Positions 1 to 8,753 of a DNA stretch of 64,000 nucleotides are shown in pieces (the stretch's first letter is position 1; the number at the start of each line of letters is the position of its first letter). The notes beneath the pieces were generated by a model. It did not search any database. It was not told the origin of the DNA and worked only from the letters and a program-made list of their open reading frames with translations. The stretch spans positions 1,488,001-1,552,000 of the forward strand of contig NZ_CP128362.1 of assembly GCF_034274695.1 (NCBI RefSeq), read 5' to 3'. A program made the translations under genes and the position numbers. The DNA comes from Chitinophaga sp. LS1 (GTDB taxonomy: Bacteria; Bacteroidota; Bacteroidia; Chitinophagales; Chitinophagaceae).

Positions 1-204
1 ATGACCACCACCTTATTATTGTCCCTCATTCCTGCGGTGAATGAAACACTCACCAGGATACCATTGGGACACCCACTCGCCACCGACATCACCTCACCGG
101 CTATCACCAAAACCCTCATGGGGTTATTGATTCTATATGTGATCGCCCTCATCATTCAAACCTTGTTCATTCGTAAAATGCAGACGGCTACCCACAAAGA
201 GTAG
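1..204 (+). CDS. C-terminal part of a membrane protein (possibly incomplete at 5' end)
   Basis: The reading frame is open from the first base of the window, so the ATG at base 1 may be an internal methionine of a longer gene that starts upstream. The 67 visible residues contain one clear hydrophobic segment (about residues 38-56) followed by a basic tail (RKMQ..HK), which fits the last transmembrane helix of a polytopic inner-membrane protein. I do not recognise the family. It is followed by a 176-bp gap holding a long inverted repeat before the kinase gene. Confidence 0.45.
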   Translation: MTTTLLLSLIPAVNETLTRIPLGHPLATDITSPAITKTLMGLLILYVIALIIQTLFIRKMQTATHKE

Positions 205-280
205 CCGCGAATCAGGCATTAGAATGGCGTTCTTTTTCCTTATATCAAAGGTGTCCATTCCTGCTCTCTTTACCCAATTT

Positions 281-341
281 ATTCAACCATCAGGGTTATA
301 TTTTCAATAGTTCATTGAATAAAGTACCCGGATGGTTGAAT
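281..341. repeat. Long inverted repeat (cruciform) upstream of the LytS-type kinase
   Basis: ATTCAACCATC (281-291) is exactly complementary to GATGGTTGAAT (331-341). After one A/G mismatch the pairing resumes with GGGT (293-296) and ACCC (326-329). A smaller stem, TTCAAT (303-308) with ATTGAA (314-319), sits inside. No T-run follows on either strand, so a simple terminator is unlikely. It lies 40 bases before the GTG start of the kinase and could be an operator or a structured leader. Confidence 0.6.
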
Positions 342-380
342 TGAGCGAGGCAAAAGAGCAGGATTTGGTATTTTTATTAT

Positions 381-1400
381 GTGGAACGAGTTATTTTCAA
401 TTTCAACCTGCGGCAATTGCAGTGGCTGGGCTGGGGCCTCATCTGCATTTTCCTGTTTACCTCGCTGCTGTCCATGAATACATGGCAACATGCGACTTTT
501 TTCTCCCTTTACTATACCAGCTTTTACGCCATCGTGATCTATACAGACATGCTGGTGCTACAACCACATTTGTATAAACAGGGCAAAAAACCGCTGTACG
601 TATTCGCTGTCATCTTTTTCATCCTGGTAATAGGTACTATCCGATCCTATGGAAGTTGGTATTTTTACAATTATTACTTTACCGAAAAACCGGAAGAAAA
701 ATTTAGCCCGGACATGATCGTGAGCTCTGTCATGGGTATGACCATCGTATACTTTATGGGCTTTCCCATCAGAATGACCATGGCCTACTTTAAACTCCGC
801 AAGCAAACTGCCTCGTTGCTACTTGAAAAGAGTCAGGCAGAACTGAACCTCCTGAAATCCAAAGTACAACCACACTTTCTCTTCAATACCCTAAACAATA
901 TTTATTACGAAGCTTACCTTGAAGCTCCCCGCACCGCCCTGCTCATTGAAAAACTGGCAGAAATGATGCGCTACTTTATGGAAGAAAGTCCCCGGGAAAA
1001 AGTGATGCTGGAAACGGAAGTCCGGTTCATCGAAAACTACATCGGTCTGGAACGGATCCGGGTGCGTCACGACATTCAACTCGACTTTAATATGGAATAC
1101 GACGGACAACTGATGATCCCTCCCATGCTCCTCATCACCTTTGTCGAGAATATTTTCAAACATGGAATTGACAAATGTGCCAATGAAAACAAAATCAGTA
1201 TCTCCCTGACCACTAACAGTGAACACCTGCTGTTTGAAGCCGTCAACCACATCCCTGATTATCAAAGCGCTGTCAAAGCCGGTCTGGGGTTAAAAAACCT
1301 GACACACAGGCTGGATATTCTGTATGGCCATAAAGCCCAACTGGTATGTGGATCCAAAGATGGTACCTACACCGCCTCCTTAAAAATCCCACTTATATGA
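381..1400 (+). CDS. LytS/YehU-type sensor histidine kinase
   Basis: Membrane sensor kinase of the His_kinase (LytS) class, partner of the LytTR regulator that overlaps its end. About four hydrophobic segments fill residues 15-135. The phospho-acceptor motif is KVQPHFLFNTLNN with His165, followed by a short HATPase domain with the asparagine motif in TFVENIFKHGI. The 339-residue length is normal for the family. The start is GTG at 381; the ATG at 379 is in another frame and no good ATG lies nearby. An ATGA overlap (1397-1400) couples it to the next gene. The long inverted repeat at 281-341 may take part in its control. The signal it senses cannot be told from sequence. Confidence 0.93.
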   Translation: MERVIFNFNLRQLQWLGWGLICIFLFTSLLSMNTWQHATFFSLYYTSFYAIVIYTDMLVLQPHLYKQGKKPLYVFAVIFFILVIGTIRSYGSWYFYNYYFTEKPEEKFSPDMIVSSVMGMTIVYFMGFPIRMTMAYFKLRKQTASLLLEKSQAELNLLKSKVQPHFLFNTLNNIYYEAYLEAPRTALLIEKLAEMMRYFMEESPREKVMLETEVRFIENYIGLERIRVRHDIQLDFNMEYDGQLMIPPMLLITFVENIFKHGIDKCANENKISISLTTNSEHLLFEAVNHIPDYQSAVKAGLGLKNLTHRLDILYGHKAQLVCGSKDGTYTASLKIPLI

Positions 1401-2089
1401 AACTGAACTGCATCATCACCGACGACGAGCCCAATGCCGTCAGTCTGCTGGAAGTCCTCATTTGCCAAACCACCGACTGGCAGATTGTGGCCAAATGTTT
1501 TAACGGACTGGAAGCCCTGCAGGCGGTAAAACAGCATAAAACAGATCTCATCTTCCTGGATATCAACATGCCCCTGCTGGATGGCATGTCACTGGCGGCA
1601 TTACTGCCCGCTGGTATCAAGATCGTATTTACCACCGCTTACTCCGAATTTGCGGCAGACAGTTACAACTACTCTGCCATCGACTATTTACTAAAGCCCA
1701 TCACCCTGAAAAGGTTCCTCGACGCTCAAAAAAAGATCGAAGCCGCCTTTGAGAACGGGAAAAGTGTCGTGGATAACGGGTATTTCTTTGCCAAAACCGG
1801 CAAAACCATCAAAAAAGTGCCTATTCACGACATCCTCTATGCCGAAAGTGAGAAAGAATATGTAAAACTGGTGCTGGAAAAAGAAAACATCCTCCTCTAC
1901 CGCCGGCTCAAGGAAATTGAAGAGATGCTGGCGCTGCCCTTCCTCCGCATTCATCACTCGTTTATTATTAACCTGGATCACCTGCAGCAAATTCAGGATA
2001 ACCACGTTTACATAGGGGATAAGCGCATCCCGATAAGTGACAAGTACAACGAAGCATTTTGGGAGGTCATCAATAGAAAAAAGATCTAA
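1397..2089 (+). CDS. LytTR-family response regulator
   Basis: Receiver domain (residues 1-118) with the acidic pair Asp9/Asp10, phospho-acceptor Asp55 (LIFLDINMP) and the lysine of YLLKPI, followed by a LytTR DNA-binding domain (about 135-230; features include HDILYAESEKEYVKL and LRIHHSFIINLDHL). The total of 230 residues is typical. I take the ATG at 1397, which overlaps the kinase stop by four bases, instead of an upstream start at 1346 that would add 17 residues not fitting a receiver domain. Together with the kinase it forms a classic two-component operon. Its target promoter is not evident. Confidence 0.94.
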   Translation: MKLNCIITDDEPNAVSLLEVLICQTTDWQIVAKCFNGLEALQAVKQHKTDLIFLDINMPLLDGMSLAALLPAGIKIVFTTAYSEFAADSYNYSAIDYLLKPITLKRFLDAQKKIEAAFENGKSVVDNGYFFAKTGKTIKKVPIHDILYAESEKEYVKLVLEKENILLYRRLKEIEEMLALPFLRIHHSFIINLDHLQQIQDNHVYIGDKRIPISDKYNEAFWEVINRKKI

Positions 2090-2201
2090 GTGGCAACACC
2101 TAAAAAACCTGCATAAAATCAGTAGAAAAGGCTGAGCTACATCAGTAACAAGACTGCTCACGGTCAGGAATCTAAAACGAATATCTGGTGAACTTTACCT
2201 A

Positions 2202-3980
2202 ATGAACACTACGACGTTGCACCACTTCCATATCCCAGTACTCGGTCTGGGGTATACCATAGACACGCCAGCCAAAGTGGCGAGATTCGGGATCTCGTCA
2301 GTTATATCGATCACCGACGATGTTGTGATAGAGAGTATGCGGGCACATTATTCAAAACTTTTAGACCATCCTTACGAACCTATCAGCGAGCGCGCAGAAG
2401 ACCACAGAGCCAGAAGAATAACAGGTTACCTTGACCTGATCCACGAAATGGTGGAACGCCAGATGACCATTTTACGCGAATTGCCTTTCTTTGAAGATAA
2501 CGAACTGAGTAAATATTTCGAACTACTTCCAGACGATGTTCCCGTAAAACAACTGTACCTAAAAATGCTGGATGGTGAGCCTGTAGACCAGGATTACCTG
2601 CGTAGTCAGCTGGTAGCAGGTGCGATTGATGTGAACATCATGTGTAAGGTTGATAATTTGCGTACAGATGCGAATGGTGATTTGTTGCCAGAAAAATATT
2701 CTGATGCAATTGCTGCATTGAGGGGTTTTGCCGATAGTAAACTGAGCAGCTCTGTCGTATTGTCTGCAGGCTATAATCCACGCCTATACAACTATGTAGA
2801 GCAGCTGGCAGATTTCCTGCCTGACGAAAATGGGCAGCTGAAGAAAAAGATCATTCTGAAAGTGAGCGACTATCGCTCTGCACTCATACAAGGTAAACTG
2901 TTTGCCAAGAAAGGCGTTTGGATCTCTGAATTCAGAATTGAGTCAGGGTTGAACTGTGGCGGACACGCTTTTGCCACCGACGGTTTACTACTCGGACCTA
3001 TTCTGGAAGAGTTCAGAACCAAGAGAGCTGATTTAGCTGCTGAGCTATTTGCGTTGTGCAGCAATGCAAAACACTATCCCGTACAGCCTCCACAACTGAT
3101 CACCGTGCAGGGTGGTATTGGTACTGCCAATGAACAGGAGTTCCTTTTAGAATATTATTCCATGGATGCTACAGGTTGGGGCAGCCCATTCCTGTTAGTA
3201 CCGGAAGCAACGAACGTAGATACTGAAACGCTTCAACTACTGGCTACTGCCCAGAAAGAAGACTACTATGTAAGTGATGCATCTCCACTGGGTGTGCCTT
3301 TCAACAACCTCCGCAGAACTTCGGCTGAAAAGCAACTGGAAACCAGGATTGAGAAAAAAAGACCGGGTAGCCCTTGCTATAAAAAATTCCTGGTGACAGA
3401 TACGACTTTTACTAAGAATCCTATCTGTACCGCATCCAGAGAATTTCAAAACCTGAAACTCAAAGAACTGGAAGCACAGAACCTGAGTGGTGAGGAATAC
3501 AAAGAAGCGTTTGAAAAGATAGTGGTAAAAGACTGTCTCTGTGAAGGTTTGACAAGTTCTGTACTGATCAATAACGGATTACCATTATCACATAACCTGA
3601 ATGCAGTGACGATATGCCCTGGACCTAACCTGGCGTATTTTTCAGGCATCTTCTCGCTGACAGAAATGGTAAATCATATATACGGCAGGGTGAATTTGCT
3701 GAATAAAATTTACCGTCCGAATATGTTTATCAATGAGCTGCATCTTTATATGGATTATTTCAAAAAGAAATTAGCAACAAGCAGTTCATTGACAGCGCAG
3801 CAGGTAAAATCATTACAAACATTCAAGAAGAACCTGCTGAGTGGCATTGAATACTACAAACAACTGGCAGAGCAATTGAAGAAGGAAAGCAACGAATACA
3901 TCGCACAAATGCGGGCAGAATTAGATCATGCGGTAATGACGTTGAATTTGCCCAGCTTCAATCCATGTCCAACAGTTTAG
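2202..3980 (+). CDS. Large conserved protein with a nitronate-monooxygenase-like (FMN TIM-barrel) pattern
   Basis: A 592-residue protein without signal peptide or membrane helix. The N-terminus (IPVLGLGYTIDTPAKVARFG) resembles the opening of nitronate monooxygenase or PfaD-type barrels. VQGGIGTANEQEF (303-313) with GWGSPFLLVPEATN (325-338) resembles their phosphate-binding and late barrel strands. The second half adds several cysteines: C392, C409, C445, C447 and C472 (DCLCEGL, ICPGP), which might bind metal or an Fe-S cluster. These assignments are pattern-based; no catalytic His could be placed with certainty. It stands 112 bp after the LytTR gene and may or may not be co-transcribed. Its last codons overlap the start of a GNAT remnant. 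Confidence 0.6.
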   Translation: MNTTTLHHFHIPVLGLGYTIDTPAKVARFGISSVISITDDVVIESMRAHYSKLLDHPYEPISERAEDHRARRITGYLDLIHEMVERQMTILRELPFFEDNELSKYFELLPDDVPVKQLYLKMLDGEPVDQDYLRSQLVAGAIDVNIMCKVDNLRTDANGDLLPEKYSDAIAALRGFADSKLSSSVVLSAGYNPRLYNYVEQLADFLPDENGQLKKKIILKVSDYRSALIQGKLFAKKGVWISEFRIESGLNCGGHAFATDGLLLGPILEEFRTKRADLAAELFALCSNAKHYPVQPPQLITVQGGIGTANEQEFLLEYYSMDATGWGSPFLLVPEATNVDTETLQLLATAQKEDYYVSDASPLGVPFNNLRRTSAEKQLETRIEKKRPGSPCYKKFLVTDTTFTKNPICTASREFQNLKLKELEAQNLSGEEYKEAFEKIVVKDCLCEGLTSSVLINNGLPLSHNLNAVTICPGPNLAYFSGIFSLTEMVNHIYGRVNLLNKIYRPNMFINELHLYMDYFKKKLATSSSLTAQQVKSLQTFKKNLLSGIEYYKQLAEQLKKESNEYIAQMRAELDHAVMTLNLPSFNPCPTV

Positions 3981-4054
3981 TATACAGGCATGCAACGGCC
4001 TACGATATACCACAATTAAAGACACTGGCAATTGCTGCCTGGTTAGATCTTTAG
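3965..4054 (+). pseudogene. Truncated GNAT acetyltransferase N-terminus (remnant)
   Basis: A 29-codon frame starts with ATG inside the last codons of the preceding gene and reads MSNSLVYRHATAYDIPQL, then KTLAIAAWLDL and a TAG. The pattern YRxAxxxDIPQLxxL..AAW is the usual first strand and helix of GNAT N-acetyltransferases. Everything after helix 1 is missing: the frame stops at 4054 and the DNA beyond belongs to the oppositely oriented lipoprotein gene, whose stop is at 4051. I infer a deletion that removed the body of an acetyltransferase once co-transcribed with the upstream gene. Confidence 0.6.
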
Positions 4055-4575
4055 TCAATACGCATTGCCAGCAGGGCATTTCTGGAACTCTCAATGAAAG
4101 AGGTATCTGCATCGGGGGAACGCTTTTCGAACAAAAGTGTCAGTGTACGTCCTTTTCTCACCGTGGATGCCTCCACTGTCTGCAAGTAGAAAGAGTCCTG
4201 CTGGAAATTGCTCCCATAGATATAAAATTGATTACCATTGATATTCATAGTGGTATCAATGAGTAGTTGTTCATGCCTTGAAAATAACTGGTGAATAGCT
4301 GCTGCTGTATCGTGTATCTTGTCGATAGATAGATATACAGTGAGCCGGTCACTATTATTCAAAGGCAATGTTTTAGGCTGATAGCGGTACATAAGGTAGT
4401 CTTTCCCCATTTCATAATGAACAAAGGAAAATGCAGTATCGTACTGCGAAGGCAATTGGATGGTGATGACACCTACACTATCTCCTAAAGGGATTTTTCT
4501 GCCTTCCGGCAAATAAGCTGATTGTTTGCAGGCGAAAGCCATGCACAAAGGCATTACGAACATGTAAGTTTTCAT
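4051..4575 (-). CDS. Small lipoprotein of unknown function
   Basis: A 174-residue protein with a lipoprotein signal peptide: short basic start, hydrophobic stretch and lipobox ending in FAC at residue 16. The mature part has no familiar domain. It is polar with alternating beta-like segments, and resembles the small uncharacterised lipoproteins common in Chitinophagaceae. The start is an ATG at 4575. It is transcribed away from the SPFH gene, with a 465-bp divergent intergenic region carrying a large hairpin. Its 3' end touches the GNAT remnant. Confidence 0.75.
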   Translation of the reverse strand: MKTYMFVMPLCMAFACKQSAYLPEGRKIPLGDSVGVITIQLPSQYDTAFSFVHYEMGKDYLMYRYQPKTLPLNNSDRLTVYLSIDKIHDTAAAIHQLFSRHEQLLIDTTMNINGNQFYIYGSNFQQDSFYLQTVEASTVRKGRTLTLLFEKRSPDADTSFIESSRNALLAMRID

Positions 4576-4644
4576 AGGTTTAGGATATTATCTGGCCACT
4601 GTTCAAAAATATTTTTTCGCAGTGTGCTCATTAAAAATAACGTA

Positions 4645-4692
4645 TTTTTTGATGGTAGTGGTATGTTTTCGAGGCATACTACCTTCAAAAAA
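4645..4692. repeat. Long imperfect hairpin in divergent intergenic region
   Basis: The left arm (4645-4665) pairs with the right arm (4675-4692): TTTTTTGA-GGTAGT-ATG against CATACTACCTTCAAAAAA, with one mismatch and a three-base bulge (GGT), around a nine-base loop. The arms end in T6/A6, so in either direction the stem is followed by a T-rich stretch. It lies 70 bp upstream of the lipoprotein start and 350 bp upstream of the SPFH gene. It could be a bidirectional terminator isolating the two genes or a structured leader. The rest of 4576-5040 is AT-rich without further gene-like content. Confidence 0.55.
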
Positions 4693-4790
4693 CACATATT
4701 TTTTTATGCCCTCTTCACAATTTCAGGCACTCCTTTCTTAAAAAGTTATTTTCCAATAATTTGCAGTTGTATATGATTTGTTAAAACTTT

Positions 4791-4821
4791 TTTGGAATTC
4801 AAAAAATAGTTATAACCTTTG
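4791..4821 (+). promoter_or_regulatory. Candidate Bacteroidota promoter for the SPFH gene
   Basis: TTTG at 4791-4794 is followed after 18 bases by TAACCTTTG at 4813-4821. This resembles the -33 TTTG / -7 TAnnTTTG pattern of the Bacteroidota housekeeping sigma factor, but the -7 box has three instead of two spacer bases. It would give a long leader of about 210 bases before the ATG at 5041. Motif match only. Confidence 0.3.
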
Positions 4822-5040
4822 TATGGTAATAATATTTACAATGTATAACAAGCCCGCAAATTGCAATTTTCGTAATCTGCACTATCTAATCTTCACAATT
4901 TTCAATACTTCCCCACCAGTATTTTAATTAAAGCATTATAGCTATTACGACTGTGCGCACGCGCAAAATTCACAGGTATTGGGACATACCTGACATGGAC
5001 TCCTATTTCATATACTCAAATACATAAACCAACAACTTTT

Positions 5041-6957
5041 ATGCAAACAACTGATGTAATCAGGTGGCTGATGCTGCTTGGCATCCCCGTACTATGCCTT
5101 GTATTGTACCGTTTCATTCTCCGCGTATTCTTTGGCCTTGTGATCGTACCCGAAGATAAAATAGGACTAGTCACCAAAAAATTCGTACTGGTGGGTAAAC
5201 AGGAACTCCCCGAAGGCCGCATTCTGGCCACTAACGGAGAAGCTGGTTTTCAGGCCCAAACACTTGCCCCAGGTGTGTACTTCTGGAAATGGTTCTGGCA
5301 GTACGATGTTAAGTTCCAGGCTTTCACTGTGATCCCTACAGGTAAGATCGGACTCGTATTAGCAAAAGATGGTGCAGAGCTGCAACCCGGCGCTATCCTG
5401 GCCCGCCGCGTAGATTGCGATGCTTTCCAGAATGCAGAAACGTTCCTGAAAAGTGGTGGTCAGAAAGGTCGTCAAACGGCGATTATGACACCCGGTTCTT
5501 ATCGTATCAACACCTTCATCTTTGAAGTGGAAATCACCGATATGGTGAATGTACCTGACAATGCGGTGGGTATTGTCACTACAATGGAAGGTAAGGCGAT
5601 TGAAAACGGTCAGATCGCAGGTAAGATTATAGAAGGTCACAGAAACTTCCAGGATGCGGATGCTTTCCTTGAAAAGGGCGGCTACAAAGGATTACAGGAA
5701 CAGGTGATCCTCTCTGGTTCTTACTTTATGAACCCATGGTTTGCAAAGGTAGAGATGCGTACCATGACTGAAATTCCTATCAGCCATGTGGGTGTTGTGA
5801 TCTCTTATGTAGGTAACGAAGGTGAAGACCTGAGTGGTACCGATTTCAAACACGGTAACATTGTAGGTAAAAACTACAAAGGTGTATGGGCAGAACCATT
5901 AGGCCCCGGTAAGTATCCTATCAATACTTACATCATGAAGGTCGAATATGTACCTACTACCAACCTGGTACTGAACTGGGCGAGTGCCCGCAGTGAGGCC
6001 CACCAGCTGGATAAAAACCTCTCTACCATTACCGTGCGTAGTAAGGATGGTTTTACATTCAACCTCGACGTGGCACAGATCATTCATATCCCTGCCAGCG
6101 AAGCACCTAAGGTAATTGCCCGCTTTGGTAACATGAGTAACCTGGTCACTCAGGTACTGGAACCTACCATCGGCAACTACTTCCGTAACTCTGCGCAGGA
6201 CGCTGAAGTGATCGACTTCCTGAAGAGCCGTAAGGAAAGACAGGAATCTGCGAAACTGCACATCGGCCGTGTGTTGGAACAATACAACGTATTCGGTGTA
6301 GATACACTGATCGGTGATATCGTTCCTCCTGAAAGCCTGATGAAAACACTGACGGATCGTAAGATCGCTGAAGAACAAAAGGTGACTTATGAAACACAGA
6401 TGCGTGCACAGGAAACCAGACAGGTACTGGAAAAAGAAACCGCTATCGCAGAGATACAGAAAGATATCGTTAAAGCAGATCAGGGCGTATTGATTGCGGA
6501 AAGAATTGCAGATGCTTCTGTAAAGAAAGCAACAGGTGATGCAAACAGTGTACGCCTGCAAGCCAATGCAGAAGCGGATCGTATGAAACTGCTGGCAAGT
6601 GGTGAAGCAGAAAAAGTAAGAGTGCTGGCAAAAGCAGAAGCTGAAAGAACGGAATTAACGGCAAGAGCAGAAGCTGAAAAAATATCCTTAACAGGTAATG
6701 CAGAAGCTGAAAAGATCCTGGCGATTGGTAAATCAAGCGCTGAGTCTTATAAGCTGGCGGTGGAAGCTATGGGTGGTAACAACTTCACACAATTGAAAGT
6801 GATGGAAGCGATCGGTGAACAGCATATTAAGATTATGCCTGACATACTGATCGGTGGTGGTGGCGATGGCAACAATGGTCCTATTAGCGGACTGCTGGGT
6901 CTGAAGCTGCTGGAACAATTAGGTGAAAAGAATAATCAACAACTACCTAAAGAATAA
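5041..6957 (+). CDS. SPFH/flotillin-like membrane protein
   Basis: A 638-residue protein with one N-terminal membrane anchor (about residues 9-34), then an SPFH-type region that scaffolds membrane microdomains. The middle holds several repeats of a beta-rich unit around GKIGLV, DNAVGIV and SHVGVVISYVG. The C-terminal third (about 430-590) is a long coiled coil rich in A/E/K with heptad-like AEAEK and AEADR stretches typical of flotillin/YuaG and YqiK proteins. It ends with a Gly-rich segment and a short tail. It stands alone and has its own terminator at 6999-7034. The exact role, such as envelope stress or membrane organisation, is inferred from the family. Confidence 0.85.
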   Translation: MQTTDVIRWLMLLGIPVLCLVLYRFILRVFFGLVIVPEDKIGLVTKKFVLVGKQELPEGRILATNGEAGFQAQTLAPGVYFWKWFWQYDVKFQAFTVIPTGKIGLVLAKDGAELQPGAILARRVDCDAFQNAETFLKSGGQKGRQTAIMTPGSYRINTFIFEVEITDMVNVPDNAVGIVTTMEGKAIENGQIAGKIIEGHRNFQDADAFLEKGGYKGLQEQVILSGSYFMNPWFAKVEMRTMTEIPISHVGVVISYVGNEGEDLSGTDFKHGNIVGKNYKGVWAEPLGPGKYPINTYIMKVEYVPTTNLVLNWASARSEAHQLDKNLSTITVRSKDGFTFNLDVAQIIHIPASEAPKVIARFGNMSNLVTQVLEPTIGNYFRNSAQDAEVIDFLKSRKERQESAKLHIGRVLEQYNVFGVDTLIGDIVPPESLMKTLTDRKIAEEQKVTYETQMRAQETRQVLEKETAIAEIQKDIVKADQGVLIAERIADASVKKATGDANSVRLQANAEADRMKLLASGEAEKVRVLAKAEAERTELTARAEAEKISLTGNAEAEKILAIGKSSAESYKLAVEAMGGNNFTQLKVMEAIGEQHIKIMPDILIGGGGDGNNGPISGLLGLKLLEQLGEKNNQQLPKE

Positions 6958-6998
6958 ACCGGTCCTGCATCCTTTGTTATCCCTATCCTTGTAACCTG

Positions 6999-7034
6999 AG
7001 AGGCCGTATCATAATCCAGATACGGTCTCTTTTA
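6999..7034 (+). terminator. Intrinsic terminator after the SPFH gene
   Basis: AGAGGCCGTATC (6999-7010) pairs with GATACGGTCTCT (7019-7030; one G-T pair) around an eight-base loop and runs into TTTT. It is 42 bp past the stop. The stem core GAGGCCGTATC occurs again in the hairpin at 32322-32357. Confidence 0.85.
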
Positions 7035-7149
7035 ATTAGGGCACCAAATCCTCTTCCCCTTTTTTATCCCACATTCAAGTGGTTTAATCACATTTAAAAT
7101 CTGGTGCAATCTGGCTGGATTAATATTGTCCTATCAAAATTGTACTGAC

Positions 7150-8625
7150 ATGAAATCCATTTTAATAACCACCCTGCTCAGCTCCAGTCTATCATTGTCT
7201 GCGCAAGACTTTCAGCTACTCAATGGCAATATATTGATGGCCCAAAAAGGGAAAGTCATTCACAGTCTTTCATATGGCTATGCCGATATGCCGTCGCGTA
7301 CGCCGAATACTTTGGAAACACCATTTAACCTTGCTTCTATATCAAAGACATTTACAGCTACCGCCATTCTTCAGCTGATGGAAAAGGGGAAGTTAAACCT
7401 GGATGATTCTTTCCAGCAATACTTCCCTGACTTTCCATATCCCTACATTACGATCAGACACTTGCTCACACACACTTCCGGCTTACCTGATATCGAGTTG
7501 TTTGAACCATTGATCAAACAATATCCTGATACGATTGTAACCAGTCATATACTCATTGATCAGCTAAAGGCTGCACACAGAACACTTGCATTCAAACCGG
7601 GTGAAGCGTTTCGCTATTGCAATAATGGATTTGTATTATTAGGTCTGCTGGTAGAACAGATCAGTCATGAACCATTTGATGCCTATTTAACAAAACACAT
7701 TTTTAACCCCGCACACATGTATGAAACATTTGTTTATGATCCTACTCAAAACAAACTGCCCACACAGGTCACAAAACATGCGTATGAAAGTTTTGCGATC
7801 GATACCTTTTCAAGAACAGGTGATTTAAAAAGATACCGGTATACAGACTATAACAATGACGCAGCAATTGGTGCATCCAACATCATCACGACGGTAAATG
7901 ACATGTTATTATTTGACAAAGCATTCTTTCGTTATAAGTTACTCAGTCCTGCTACTGTACAACTTGCGCTCACACCTGTGAAATTGAAAAATGGAACTAT
8001 TTACAGCGAAAAGGTAATGGATACCATGCAGGGTGACGGTACAGGTTCTTACGGCTTAGGCTGGGAATTATTTGATCAACCCGGCTATGGCAAAGGAGCA
8101 GGGCATGGTGGTTTCAAATTCGGGCTCGCTACTTTCTACTACCACAACCTCGATAAAAACCAAACGATCATTGCTTTTGACAACACTGCGGCTCCTTCTT
8201 TTGGTGCGATCGTCACCAATGCATTGCATATGTTAAACAATGAGCCACCGAAAAAAATCGATAATAAAAAATCATTGGCCAGAATATATGTAACTACCTT
8301 AGTCAAAGAAGGTGCTGATGCCGCTGCTACACAATTATCCCTGCTGAAAACTGACACTGCTCACTACTATCTGAGTGAGTGGGAACTGAACAAGGCAGGG
8401 TATGAGCAGCTTTATGATTACTACCGGATCGATGCAGCTCTGGAGATCTTTAAACTCAACTGTCTGCTATTTCCACTTAGTTTCAATACCTACGATAGTT
8501 ATGGAGAAGCACTGAACAAGGCGGGTAAACGAAACGAAGCTATTGCCCTCTACGAGCGTTCCATCCAGATCAATCCGAATAATGAAGATGGCATGCGGGA
8601 GCTAAAAAAGATCAAAGCCCGTTAA
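7150..8625 (+). CDS. Serine hydrolase, beta-lactamase/penicillin-binding-protein fold (class C-like)
   Basis: A secreted or periplasmic hydrolase of the Beta-lactamase (PF00144) family. All three active-site motifs are visible: S63-I-S-K66 (SxxK), Y156-C-N158 (YxN) and the HGG of GAGHGGFKFG near residue 322. The N-terminus looks like a short signal peptide ending around LSLSAQ. After the catalytic domain, roughly the last 110 residues form a TPR-like tail (FNTYDSYGEALNKAGKRNEA), common in Bacteroidota members of this family. I use the ATG at 7150 because the frame's earlier TTG at 7126 would put eight polar residues before the signal peptide. The substrate is unknown; peptides, esters or beta-lactams are possible. 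Confidence 0.85.
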   Translation: MKSILITTLLSSSLSLSAQDFQLLNGNILMAQKGKVIHSLSYGYADMPSRTPNTLETPFNLASISKTFTATAILQLMEKGKLNLDDSFQQYFPDFPYPYITIRHLLTHTSGLPDIELFEPLIKQYPDTIVTSHILIDQLKAAHRTLAFKPGEAFRYCNNGFVLLGLLVEQISHEPFDAYLTKHIFNPAHMYETFVYDPTQNKLPTQVTKHAYESFAIDTFSRTGDLKRYRYTDYNNDAAIGASNIITTVNDMLLFDKAFFRYKLLSPATVQLALTPVKLKNGTIYSEKVMDTMQGDGTGSYGLGWELFDQPGYGKGAGHGGFKFGLATFYYHNLDKNQTIIAFDNTAAPSFGAIVTNALHMLNNEPPKKIDNKKSLARIYVTTLVKEGADAAATQLSLLKTDTAHYYLSEWELNKAGYEQLYDYYRIDAALEIFKLNCLLFPLSFNTYDSYGEALNKAGKRNEAIALYERSIQINPNNEDGMRELKKIKAR

Positions 8626-8753
8626 TAATTTATCACTCTGGGAGAAGATAAAATCACTTTAAAAATTATTTAAAAACTAACCCCTATACTTGTTATTTTT
8701 AGGACTCGCAATTCATCTAAATGAATGATTGTCAATAAATTTAACAGGTAACG

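Noticed and set aside
332..577. 81-codon frame overlapping the start of the LytS-type kinase
   Set aside because: Lies in another frame of a clear kinase gene and has no recognisable features.
891..1265. 124-codon minus-strand frame inside the kinase gene
   Set aside because: Antisense shadow of conserved HisKA/HATPase sequence.
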